Assembly: GCA_003562475.1 (NCBI GenBank) | Contig: PWUU01000005.1 | Location: forward strand, 1 to 60,550 | Origin: Dehalococcoidia bacterium | GTDB lineage: Bacteria; Chloroflexota; Dehalococcoidia; GIF9; AB-539-J10 | Length of the DNA stretch: 60,550 bases | Reading direction: 5' to 3' | Part shown: one piece after another, positions 26,869 through 34,912 of the stretch | How positions within the stretch are numbered: the stretch's first letter is position 1 | How the letters are laid out: every line of letters begins with the position of its first letter | Program-made: the position numbers and the translations under genes | Notes under the pieces: generated by a model | What the model was told of the DNA's origin: nothing | The model's database searches: none | Seen by the model: the letters and a program-made list of their open reading frames with translations, nothing else

Positions 26869-27041
26869 GGCGGATCGCCGACAAGGTGCATCTTGAGTAC
26901 TACGGGTTCTCCAACAGTTGTGTCACTGTCTGAAAAGGCTGCGGTGTTCCATGTTGTCGTGATGTCAGCGGCGTATACCTGGAGCACTCTACCGATCAGC
27001 ACACGAGCATGACTGAAGGCGCCCGCGGGATTGAGCAGCAA
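26865..27041 (-). CDS. Possible small convergent ORF
   Basis: A minus-strand frame open from 27098 to a TAA that overlaps the stop of the Ig-domain gene. From a TTG at 27041 it would encode 58 residues with a hydrophobic start and a protein-like composition (RVLQVYAADITTTWNTAAFS). There is no ATG and no clear Shine-Dalgarno sequence. It may be a small protein, a remnant, or chance. Otherwise the 328-base gap here holds nothing I can name. Confidence 0.2.
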   Translation of the reverse strand: MLLNPAGAFSHARVLIGRVLQVYAADITTTWNTAAFSDSDTTVGEPVVLKMHLVGDPP

Positions 27042-27196
27042 ACCGGCGATAATCGGAGAAAGAACCGCAAGAACTCTGTGGCTGTTCCGCCGGTTCTGTC
27101 ACTTGGCGCCACGATTCTCCGGTTGATTCTGACCGGTACGCCAACAAGACGAGCACCAGTGCGACCGTCTCTTAGGGATGCGTGCAGGCGCCCGTC

Positions 27197-28174
27197 TCAG
27201 GCAGCACTGAGCCTGTAGAGCATTCTTCCCCGGTGGTTCCTGCTGCGTACCGCACTGTGGGCCTCCAGATACTGCAGGTGCGCAATTGTCTCCCCGGTTG
27301 CGAAGAGCTTCTGGACCGGATGCACCTCGTCCCAGCAATCATACTTGAGATCCCACGATATGTCCGGAGTGACGGCTGCTGCATCCTTCTCGCCATCCTT
27401 GAGTGATGTAATCACCTCCTCCAGACGGTTAGCGTGGTGCTCTCTCAATTCTGCGATTCGTGATGCACAGTCGTCGATCATCGAGCGATGCCCCGTGAGC
27501 GCCCGCGAGAGCTGTAACGCGGCGACCCTGTCGAGACTCTCAAGGTAGCAGCCAAGAGGGTTGGTCATGCCCGTCCACATTGTTATGTTCGGAGTGATGT
27601 CTCCGAGGATATGGTCGCCACAGAAGAGCACGTTGTCTTCCACGACGAGCAAGCACATGTGACCGGGAGTGTGTCCGACTGTCTGAACGCAGCGGAGTGT
27701 GTAGCCTCCCCGGTGAAGGACATCACCGTCATGCATAATGGTGTAGGGATAGTCTGCCTCCGGTCCATAGATGCGACCGGGGTGTCGCGCCATCGCCTCC
27801 CTGGCATCGCTGAGCGGCAATCCGTGTTGTTCGTACAGCCTTCCCATCCATTCCCAGTATGAGTTGGCCGGTCTGGCCAGGGGCAAGTCCGGCTCGTTGA
27901 AGTAAACTCTGGCGCCATTTCGCGCAAGCGAGGCCGCGAGACCCAGATGATCGGCGTGAAGATGCGTCACGAAGTAGTCGACACCATCAGGTGTGCATCC
28001 TGTCTCGCGCAGGAGCAAGAGAAAGGACTCGCGACACTCTGTCCGGTTAAACGCGGTGTCGATGACCAGCGGCCTCTCCGGGTCAAGGACAACATAGGAG
28101 TTTGTTGCCTTGAGAGGACTCCGGGGAAGGGGTATCTCCAGCCTGACGATCCCTGGCAGCATCTCTTCGATCAT
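27197..28174 (-). CDS. Metallo-beta-lactamase-fold hydrolase
   Basis: A 325-residue MBL-fold protein. The zinc-binding motif is THLHADHLG (residues about 69-77), followed by a His in VGHTPGH, an Asp in FCGDHILGD and a late His (LTGHRS). The C-terminal third contains an extra helical region, as in MBL proteins linked to thioester or lactone hydrolysis, and a winged-helix-like tail. The substrate is unknown; acyl-CoA-related hydrolysis would suit the neighbourhood but is only a guess. The ATG is preceded by GAAGGAGCGCC. It is divergent from the RraA-like gene. Confidence 0.88.
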   Translation of the reverse strand: MIEEMLPGIVRLEIPLPRSPLKATNSYVVLDPERPLVIDTAFNRTECRESFLLLLRETGCTPDGVDYFVTHLHADHLGLAASLARNGARVYFNEPDLPLARPANSYWEWMGRLYEQHGLPLSDAREAMARHPGRIYGPEADYPYTIMHDGDVLHRGGYTLRCVQTVGHTPGHMCLLVVEDNVLFCGDHILGDITPNITMWTGMTNPLGCYLESLDRVAALQLSRALTGHRSMIDDCASRIAELREHHANRLEEVITSLKDGEKDAAAVTPDISWDLKYDCWDEVHPVQKLFATGETIAHLQYLEAHSAVRSRNHRGRMLYRLSAA

Positions 28175-28428
28175 GGCGCTCCTTCAAGTCGCAGGAGTGT
28201 GCCGGTCCGCGCTCAACTTCAGGTGTCGGCCTGAGCGCATTGACAGATTGTGAGAAGGACGGGAGTACAATGGTAGCCGTCGATGCCCAGCCGCTTATCT
28301 ACGTGGCGCCGCTCCCGAACCTGCGTAACCTGCTGACGGATTGTAGTACGGCTGCGTAGCGCACCACAAATCTGCGACCACGTATAATGCGCTTAACCGG
28401 GACAGATCGAGCAAGGAGGAACCGCCAG

Positions 28429-29178
28429 ATGCATGAGCCACCAGAACGAAGGCTGTTCGAGAAGCTTCGAGGTTTCAACACGGCAAGTGTCGGCAACGTA
28501 GTTGCATCGTACCCTCAACATCCTCACTGCCTGGGATTGTACGATCCATGGCACGGCAGGTGGTATACGGATGATTCGGTGAAGTGCCTCTTGCCGGAGA
28601 TCGGGCCCGTGATCGGACATGCGGCAACAGTTGTGTTTGGGCTGGATGATCCTCTCCAGCCGGCTGTCTCTTACATGGACTTCGTCGATTTCCTCCTGGA
28701 TGGCCCGCAACCATGTGTTGTGGTGTGTGAAGCACAGTTTCCACCCGAGATTCTATGTCGAGCCGGGATATTTGGCGGACAGTCTGGCGCGCTCTTCAAG
28801 GCGTGCGGCGTCGTTGGCCTGCTCACCAGCAGCCCGGTGCGAGACGTCGATGAGATTCGTGCTCTCGGTGTCCAGCACATTGCGAGGGGCGTTACATCCG
28901 GCCACGGCAGCCTCAGCCTCAGGGCTTTCAACGTCCCGGTCAATGTGGCGGGTATGGACGTCGGTCCGGGTGATGTGGTTCATATGGACGAGAATGGCGC
29001 CTGCAGGTTTCCTGCTGCCCGGCTGGCGGATGTGTGCGCTCACATCGATGCGTTCTCGTCAGAGGAGTTTGAACACTCGTCTCTCCTGCTCTCGTCCGGC
29101 AGTAGCGAGAGCATCAAAGCCGCGTGGAAGATGGTCCTCGCGAAAGGCGTGGGTCTAGACCGAAGATCGCTGGGTTGA
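28429..29178 (+). CDS. RraA-like / HMG-CHA aldolase family protein
   Basis: A 249-residue member of the RraA/MenG-like fold. Members are either regulators of RNase E or, more often, class II pyruvate aldolases (4-hydroxy-4-methyl-2-oxoglutarate aldolase) and related decarboxylases. The core pattern GFNTASVGNVV, GGQSGALFKACGVVGLLTSSPVRDVDEI and PGDVVHMDENG is recognisable, with the Arg-Asp pair (RDVDEI) seen in the aldolases. The N-terminal region is longer than in plain RraA. ATG 28429 has AAGGAGGAACC upstream. It converges on the glycyl-radical activase gene, so a shared pathway is possible. Confidence 0.78.
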   Translation: MHEPPERRLFEKLRGFNTASVGNVVASYPQHPHCLGLYDPWHGRWYTDDSVKCLLPEIGPVIGHAATVVFGLDDPLQPAVSYMDFVDFLLDGPQPCVVVCEAQFPPEILCRAGIFGGQSGALFKACGVVGLLTSSPVRDVDEIRALGVQHIARGVTSGHGSLSLRAFNVPVNVAGMDVGPGDVVHMDENGACRFPAARLADVCAHIDAFSSEEFEHSSLLLSSGSSESIKAAWKMVLAKGVGLDRRSLG

Positions 29179-29237
29179 ACACCGCTCCACCAGAGCAGGA
29201 CGCAGGTTCTTTCGCAATTGAGCGCGTGTTTGAGCGG

Positions 29238-30149
29238 CTAGTGCGTGAGTGCCCTGCAGCAGAGTCCACAACGCTGCAGGAGGCAGCAAGCGTTGTCGAT
29301 AGAGCGTGTGTCCGGTGGAATGGTACCCGCAAGCACGTAGTCTTTCCGCAACAGGCGGTACTTGTGCTCGCCGTACCGGTGATATGGCACTAACTCGACC
29401 GGTGGCACGTGTGGTAATTCTCGCAGCAGCGCGGCGAGCCCGAACAGATCCGACTCTGCATCATTGTAACCTGGTACCAGCGGGTAGCGCACGGTGACAT
29501 CGCGGTGAATCTGTGTGAGCGCTGAGAGGTTCTCAATAATCAGTTCGTTGCTCACCCCCGTAGCCTCCCGGTGTTGCACAGCTCCTGCATGTTTCACGTC
29601 ATAGTACACGTGGTCGACGGCCGTTGCGATTGAGAGGAATGAACGAGTCTCGGCGTGTCCACAGGTCTCGATAGCCGTATCAACGCCGCTTGCTCTGAGT
29701 TGATCAATGATCGCCCGAACGAAATCCGCTTGCTGTGCCGGCTCTCCACCACCAAGGGTTACCCCTCCACCCGACCGGCGGTAGAATGGCATGTCGCGCA
29801 TCACCACCGCACACAGCTCTGTGTGCGTGATCTCTCGCCCGCTGATGCTGCGGGCTCGGGTGTTGCAGACGGCCACGCACGCACCGCACATAGTGCATAG
29901 TGACGGCTCATAGCTCAACTCGCCATCTGTAGTGAGCGACAAGGCGCCACGGTTGCAGGAGCGTATACAGTCTCCACATCTGTTACAGCGAGCCGGATCG
30001 TACAGCAAATCAGGTTCCTGGCGCTGCGATTCAGGGTTTGAGCACCAGAGGCAACGCAACGGACATCCTTTGAGAAACACAAGTGTCCGAAGGCCAGGAC
30101 CATCGTGCAGTGAGAATCGCTGAATATCGAATATCCAGCCCGTGGTCAT
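29238..30149 (-). CDS. Glycyl-radical enzyme activating protein (radical SAM)
   Basis: Generates the glycyl radical on its partner enzyme using S-adenosylmethionine and a [4Fe-4S] cluster. The radical SAM motif is GCPLRCLWC (Cys-x3-Cys-x2-Cys near residue 30). Two ferredoxin-type cluster motifs follow (CNRCGDCIRSC and CTMCGACVAVC, residues about 55-95), typical of activases for the dehydratase-type glycyl radical enzymes rather than for PflA itself. The GGGEP motif binds SAM. The start codon directly follows the stop of the glycyl radical enzyme gene (TAG-ATG), so the two are coupled. Confidence 0.93.
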   Translation of the reverse strand: MTTGWIFDIQRFSLHDGPGLRTLVFLKGCPLRCLWCSNPESQRQEPDLLYDPARCNRCGDCIRSCNRGALSLTTDGELSYEPSLCTMCGACVAVCNTRARSISGREITHTELCAVVMRDMPFYRRSGGGVTLGGGEPAQQADFVRAIIDQLRASGVDTAIETCGHAETRSFLSIATAVDHVYYDVKHAGAVQHREATGVSNELIIENLSALTQIHRDVTVRYPLVPGYNDAESDLFGLAALLRELPHVPPVELVPYHRYGEHKYRLLRKDYVLAGTIPPDTRSIDNACCLLQRCGLCCRALTH

Positions 30150-32528
30150 CTACAGGCCATGCTCCGTTCGCCGAATGATATCCTCCTGCACATCGCGGTG
30201 TAGCCGGGTGAAATAGGCGCTATAACCAGCGACACGAACAAGCAGATCCGCAAACTCGGCGGGATACTGTTGCGCCTTTCGCAGGGTGTCGGTCGCGACC
30301 ACATTGAACTGCGCATGCCAGCATCCTGTATCACACAGCCCGCGGACCAGTGCGGCCATCCGGCGCAGACCTTCGTTCCCTTTGATCGATTGCGGACTCA
30401 GTCTGAGGTTCAACAGCGTGCCATTTCTCAGAGCAGCGGGGTCCAGCTTCGCTACTGACCGGGCAACTGCTGTTGGCCCCAGGCGATCGTTGCCCGCCGA
30501 TGGGGAAGAATTGTCCGCGAGTGGCCGACCTGACTTGCGTCCGCTTGGCAGTGCGCCGACAACGCTGCCGAATGGTATTCCTGCGGTGACGGCGATGATG
30601 CCTGCCTGTGCCTCGCCGCCAAAAATGTTGCGGTACCTCATGACTTCTCGATTACCGTGTTGCACGGCATCCCGCGTGATGAAATCGACGTAGTCGTCAT
30701 CATTGCCAAACTTCGGCGCCTCGTACATCAGTTGACGCCTCACCTCGTCGTATCCAACGAAGTCGTGGTCAAGTGCATCAAGCACTTGAGCCATGGTCAG
30801 TTTCTTGTCATCAAATACGAGCTTCCTGATGGCAGCAAGTGAATCGCCCGTATCGGCGATGCCGATCTCGTTAACGGCCGGGCCGTAGTTATAGACTGCG
30901 CCGCCCTTCTGCAACGGGAGCCCCGACTCGATGCAGCCCTCGGTGAGCGCCGACAGGAATGGAGCACATAGCAGTTCACTATAGGCAGTTTCCGCTATTG
31001 CGTTCACTACGAACATGTGGCGGACCAAATGCGCCAATTGAATCTCATACGCGAGTCTGACGTCGTCGAAGGTCTTGAAATCGCGCGCATCACCAGTAGG
31101 TGCACCCACACGTACACCTGTGTGTCGCCAGACCCCGTTGTTCAGCGCAAGCTCGAGCGCAGCCGGGAGGTTTATGAATCCACCCGTGAGGTGTATCCCT
31201 TCTCTTCCCTGCACACGCGGCTCGACACAGCCCATAATGGCGAAGTCGCGTGATTCCGTGATGCTTAGTCCCTTGCAGGCCATCGAATATGCGATGAGGT
31301 CTTCGTTATAGAACTTGGGGTGTCCCGTGCCGGCACGGGATAGCTCGCATGCCTTGAGAAGGAAGTCCTCCGGGGTGTCGGGATGGATTCGAACCGAGAT
31401 GTCGGGCTGGACTACCTTGAGATCGATCATTGCGTCAAGGCAAAGGTAGGACAGCTCGTTTGTGGCATCCTGTCCGTCGGGTCGACGTCCACCGAGGTTC
31501 AGGTTTTGCCACTGTGGGACACCGGTGTAGAACTTGGACGTATCCGTATTCACGAATAGCATGAGTTCTGAGAACTTCAGAAAGAGACACTCAATGAGCT
31601 CTTGTACGTGTTCGCGATCGTCTGTCGGACTCAGGTATGGCAACATGTACTGGTCAAACCGTCCGGGCGAGAGAGAGTGGCCGCTCTCCTCAATTCTGAC
31701 AACGAGATGTGTGAACCAGAATGACTGCATGGCCTCATAGAAGCTGTCAGGCGGATTGGCCGGTACCCGCATGCATGTCTTGTGAATGCACAGCAGCTCA
31801 GCCTTGCGTGTTTCATCTGTCTCCACCTGTGCCAGTTCAAGCGCACGTCGAGCGTACCGTTCTGCGAGGACGATGACACCTTCCAGAGCTGTACGCGCCG
31901 ACTGCAGAAACAGCATCTTATCGATGCTGTCCGGAGCTGCAAGATCAAGCAGGGTGGCCCGTTCGTCTATCTGGTTGATGATGCCGGTGACGCCCAGTTC
32001 AAGCATCTTGCGATAGTTTGGAACCACTGTTCCAATTCCTTTCTGGATCAGTGAGTAGTTGTCGATTATGCCAGTGGACCTGGTGGGCCACACGCCAGGT
32101 TCCATGTAGATCAGCTTCGCGGTATCCGGGGGACACTGGGTGTAGAGCCTCTCAGCAATGCTCCTGCCCTTCCAATACGGCAGGATGCTCTCCCGTATCT
32201 CTCGCTTATCCGCAGGAGTCATCTCGAGTGGGTCCCACTCGCGAGTGTCAACTGTATCCAGCTCTGCATCAAGCCATGCCGACTGCACCTCAGGGAAAAG
32301 CTGTGCTGCCCGCGGACGGAGTGTCGGACTACCAACCAGCAGCTCTCCCGAAGCGATGTCTATCGGCAGCTCGCTGCACAGACGGTGCAGAGCAAGGCCC
32401 CATACCGAAACAAGCGGGGTGCCAGGGTGTTCCTTGTGCACCTGTGTGACGATCCTGGCACGCGTTATGTCCACTGAGGGGTTCTCTTCCAGCACCCGTT
32501 CTCTGAGTCTCTGAATACGCGTGTTCAT
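30150..32528 (-). CDS. Glycyl radical enzyme, diol-dehydratase-like, substrate unknown
   Basis: A 792-residue anaerobic radical enzyme. The active-site motif is GCVEP with thiyl Cys434 and general-base Glu436, the CxE pattern of glycerol, propanediol and choline-lyase type enzymes; pyruvate formate-lyase has Cys-Cys instead. The glycyl radical site is Gly768 in RVAGYSAYF, 24 residues from the C-terminus. No shell proteins or aldehyde dehydrogenase are near, so this is not a typical microcompartment locus. The next gene is its activase, and a 4-hydroxybutyryl-CoA-dehydratase-like gene is divergent. GAGAGGTAG precedes the ATG. The substrate cannot be assigned from the motif alone. Confidence 0.92.
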   Translation of the reverse strand: MNTRIQRLRERVLEENPSVDITRARIVTQVHKEHPGTPLVSVWGLALHRLCSELPIDIASGELLVGSPTLRPRAAQLFPEVQSAWLDAELDTVDTREWDPLEMTPADKREIRESILPYWKGRSIAERLYTQCPPDTAKLIYMEPGVWPTRSTGIIDNYSLIQKGIGTVVPNYRKMLELGVTGIINQIDERATLLDLAAPDSIDKMLFLQSARTALEGVIVLAERYARRALELAQVETDETRKAELLCIHKTCMRVPANPPDSFYEAMQSFWFTHLVVRIEESGHSLSPGRFDQYMLPYLSPTDDREHVQELIECLFLKFSELMLFVNTDTSKFYTGVPQWQNLNLGGRRPDGQDATNELSYLCLDAMIDLKVVQPDISVRIHPDTPEDFLLKACELSRAGTGHPKFYNEDLIAYSMACKGLSITESRDFAIMGCVEPRVQGREGIHLTGGFINLPAALELALNNGVWRHTGVRVGAPTGDARDFKTFDDVRLAYEIQLAHLVRHMFVVNAIAETAYSELLCAPFLSALTEGCIESGLPLQKGGAVYNYGPAVNEIGIADTGDSLAAIRKLVFDDKKLTMAQVLDALDHDFVGYDEVRRQLMYEAPKFGNDDDYVDFITRDAVQHGNREVMRYRNIFGGEAQAGIIAVTAGIPFGSVVGALPSGRKSGRPLADNSSPSAGNDRLGPTAVARSVAKLDPAALRNGTLLNLRLSPQSIKGNEGLRRMAALVRGLCDTGCWHAQFNVVATDTLRKAQQYPAEFADLLVRVAGYSAYFTRLHRDVQEDIIRRTEHGL

Positions 32529-32701
32529 GGCCGCTACCTCTCTGCCATAGCGATGAACGCTTCGTGTGTGCGACAGAATGGTATCACGCTAGTGTATGGC
32601 CCTCTCGTTTTGTGCAGCTTCGCACGTTTGTGCTATCGTTCGAAGTTGGTGCATCCCTCTACCGCGTGCACCTGTAATGTCGCTTCTCAGGAGGATTCAA
32701 G

Positions 32702-34174
32702 ATGATCACTGGCGATCAGTTCAGGCAACGGCTGACCACGCTGAAACCCAACGTCTATATGACCGGCAAGCTAGTAGACAGGTTTGATCCGAAGCTCGTG
32801 GGCGGCATCAACGTCATGGCAAAGACGTATGATTTTGCCTTCGATCCGGAGTTCGACGGTGTTGGCACCGCGAGGTCTCATCTTAGCGGAGAGACTGTCA
32901 ATAGATTCACGCACATTCACCAGACTGTCGCTGACCTGCTCAACAAACAGAAGATGACGCGTCTGTACTGCCAGGAGGTCGGCGGCTGCATTCAGCGCTG
33001 TATGGGCATCGACGCGCTTAATGCACTCTCCGTCGTGAGCTACGACGCTGACCAGAAATACGGAACAACATACTACGAGCGATTCGTTAACTTCATGAAT
33101 AGAGTGCAGGCCGAGGACCTGTCCCTCAACTGTGCGCAGACGGACGTTAAAGGCAACAGGCCATGGCGGCCGCATGAACAGAAGGACCCCGATCTGTACC
33201 TGCGCGTTGTGGAGAAGAGGCCGGATGGCATAGTGGTAAATGGTGCAAAGGCACACAACTCCTGCTCGGTTTATGTCGACGAGATTATTGCCTTACCCAC
33301 TCGTAATATGACCGCCGAGGAGACTGATTGGGCAGTCGCCTTCTCAGTTCCCTCGGATTGGGAAGGTGTCACCCTTATCAATGCAGCCTACGCTCCTACC
33401 AGACGTAAGAAGCTGCAGGCACCGTTTTGTGAGATTGGCATGAGCCACTCGATAACAGTGTTCGACAACGTGTTCGTGCCATGGGAACGTGTGTTCCTCT
33501 GCGGTGAGGCTGACATGGCCGGCAAACTGGCGCTCCTGTTCGCCCTGTACCATCGCCACAGCTACACGGGATGTAAGGCGGCGGTTTCGGAGATTTATAC
33601 CGGCGCTACCGCGTTAGCTGCCGAGTACAACGGCATCGACCGTGCGCAGCACGTTCGCCATCAGCTTGCCGACATGATACAGGTAGTGGACCTTATCTAC
33701 GCGGCCGGTATCGCTGCTGCCGTGAATTCGAAGAAGGCTGCCTCAGGAACACGTATTCCTGACACAAACTACTGCAATGCGGGGCGCATGCTGGCGGGAG
33801 ATGCAATCTATGAGGAATACGAGGCCCTCGCTGCTATTGCGGGGGGACTCGTGGCCACGCTTCCTCCAGAGGAAGATTTCTACGATGAGAAGACCGGGCC
33901 CTACCTCGAGAAATACATCATGCGCAATCCCAACGTCTCCGCTGAGAATCAGCACAGAGCGTTCAGGCTCTTCCAGGACATGATGGCATCAGCGTGGGGC
34001 GGCCACAAACTGGTCGACTACCTGCATGGTGGTGGGTCACCGGTCATCGAAAGAGTCGCCATCTATCGTGATCACAATATCGAGCACTCGAAAGACATCG
34101 TGCGGAAACTTGCAGGCATCGAAGTTGACCGCAGCACGAAATGCATCGACCGTGAGTCACACGCCTGGCTGTGA
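32702..34174 (+). CDS. 4-hydroxybutyryl-CoA dehydratase family protein, copy 2
   Basis: A 490-residue AbfD/HpaB-family flavoprotein, paralogous to 23918-25426. The iron-sulfur ligands expected in true 4-hydroxybutyryl-CoA dehydratases are all in place: Cys-x3-Cys in GGCIQRC (near residue 100) and His-x6-Cys in YHRHSYTGCK. It is therefore a better candidate for a cluster-bearing dehydratase or isomerase than copy 1. AGGAGG lies 8 bases before the ATG. It is divergent from the glycyl radical enzyme and followed by a strong hairpin at 34198-34221. Confidence 0.87.
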   Translation: MITGDQFRQRLTTLKPNVYMTGKLVDRFDPKLVGGINVMAKTYDFAFDPEFDGVGTARSHLSGETVNRFTHIHQTVADLLNKQKMTRLYCQEVGGCIQRCMGIDALNALSVVSYDADQKYGTTYYERFVNFMNRVQAEDLSLNCAQTDVKGNRPWRPHEQKDPDLYLRVVEKRPDGIVVNGAKAHNSCSVYVDEIIALPTRNMTAEETDWAVAFSVPSDWEGVTLINAAYAPTRRKKLQAPFCEIGMSHSITVFDNVFVPWERVFLCGEADMAGKLALLFALYHRHSYTGCKAAVSEIYTGATALAAEYNGIDRAQHVRHQLADMIQVVDLIYAAGIAAAVNSKKAASGTRIPDTNYCNAGRMLAGDAIYEEYEALAAIAGGLVATLPPEEDFYDEKTGPYLEKYIMRNPNVSAENQHRAFRLFQDMMASAWGGHKLVDYLHGGGSPVIERVAIYRDHNIEHSKDIVRKLAGIEVDRSTKCIDRESHAWL

Positions 34175-34197
34175 TGCGCACGTGTGGCGGGGCACTC

Positions 34198-34221
34198 GAA
34201 GGGGGGCGTGAGCCCCCCTTC
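34198..34221 (+). terminator. Strong hairpin after dehydratase copy 2
   Basis: GAAGGGGGGC-GTGA-GCCCCCCTTC is a perfect 10-bp stem with a 4-base loop, 24 bases after the stop codon. It is followed by TTCG rather than a T tract, so termination may need Rho or be partial. Confidence 0.6.
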
Positions 34222-34245
34222 TTCGTAGGGATACATCTCTCCATA

Positions 34246-34344
34246 CTACCCGGCAATATCGAGCAACAGGCGGTTGTCCCTGATTTCGATCAAGCGATCA
34301 GCCTGCTCCGCGATTCTCCTGTCATGTGTCACCGCGTGGGTCCG
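34246..34344 (-). pseudogene. Remnant of an ABC-transporter ATPase C-terminus
   Basis: The last 31 codons before a TAG read AVTHDRRIAEQADRLIEI followed by RDNRLLLDIAG, which matches the H-loop and C-terminal strand of LolD/MacB-type ABC ATPases. Upstream in the same frame the sequence is unrelated; Walker A, signature and Walker B are absent. This is the tail of a deleted gene. It lies between the hairpin at 34198 and the ArsR operator, so the regulator may have moved in or the transporter been lost. Confidence 0.6.
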
Positions 34345-34423
34345 GCTGGTCCCGTGGCCCCAATTGCACATGGCGAACGGTGACCATAGTAGTCGACCTG
34401 AAGAATTATTGTTGGGTGGGGTA

Positions 34424-34453
34424 TTGACAAAACGAGGTATGACGTCATAGCAT
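34424..34453 (+). promoter_or_regulatory. Promoter of the ArsR-type regulator
   Basis: TTGACA at 34424-34429 is a perfect -35. After 18 bases comes TAGCAT as a weak -10. Transcription would begin near 34460, so the ATG at 34452 cannot be the start codon of the regulator. Confidence 0.5.
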
Positions 34454-34465
34454 GCGATATGTAGA

Positions 34466-34491
34466 TATGCGAATATGCGCATATCCGCATA
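34466..34491. promoter_or_regulatory. Near-perfect 26-bp palindromic operator
   Basis: The arms TATGCGAATATGC and GCATATCCGCATA are inverted repeats with 12 of 13 positions paired. The site lies just downstream of the predicted transcription start and upstream of ATG 34503. Its form (ATATGCG-type half sites) suits a dimeric ArsR/SmtB winged-helix repressor acting on its own gene. Confidence 0.65.
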
Positions 34492-34502
34492 CTCGGACTT
34501 CC

Positions 34503-34847
34503 ATGAGAGAGCTGGTAAGAGCGTGCAAAGCGATATCGGCAGAAACGCGGCTCCGAATTCTGAACATCGTCATGTTCAAGGAGTGCTCCGTGAGTGAGGT
34601 TATGCAATCGCTGCAGATATCTCAAACACGCGCGTCTCGCAACCTGGGTGCGCTGTATGACGCTGGTCTGCTCAACGCGAAACGTGAAGGTACATGGGTC
34701 CTGTATTCCGTTGCTGAAGACGGATTGGACGGACATTCTCGCGAACTCCTTGCCGCACTGAAGAGCATGCTGGCCAAGGACCCGCTTGCGCGACAGGATA
34801 TCTTTCGACTGACTCAGGCTAAACGTTCTCGCACCTGGCGCGTTTAA
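34503..34847 (+). CDS. ArsR-family winged-helix regulator
   Basis: A 114-residue protein with the ArsR/SmtB fold: an N-terminal helix (LVRACKAISAETRLRILNIV), a recognition helix region (QISQTRASRNLGALYDAGLL) and the beta wing (AKREGTWVLYSV). The arsenic or metal motif ELCVCDL is replaced by KECSVSEVM with a single Cys, so the classical alpha-3 metal site is incomplete and the signal is unclear. The frame is open from 34452, but that start would fall within the promoter-operator, so ATG 34503 is preferred. It probably represses itself and perhaps the Ig-domain protein gene 65 bases downstream. Confidence 0.8.
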   Translation: MRELVRACKAISAETRLRILNIVMFKECSVSEVMQSLQISQTRASRNLGALYDAGLLNAKREGTWVLYSVAEDGLDGHSRELLAALKSMLAKDPLARQDIFRLTQAKRSRTWRV

Positions 34848-34912
34848 ACTCTTTGCATGAATGGATGCTCCGTCTACAGTGAACGAGATCGGTGAGCGAA
34901 AGGAGGCAGACA

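Noticed and set aside
30150-32528. Naming the glycyl radical enzyme pyruvate formate-lyase
   Set aside because: The active site is Cys-Val-Glu (CxE), not the Cys-Cys pair of pyruvate formate-lyase, and the activase has two extra ferredoxin clusters.
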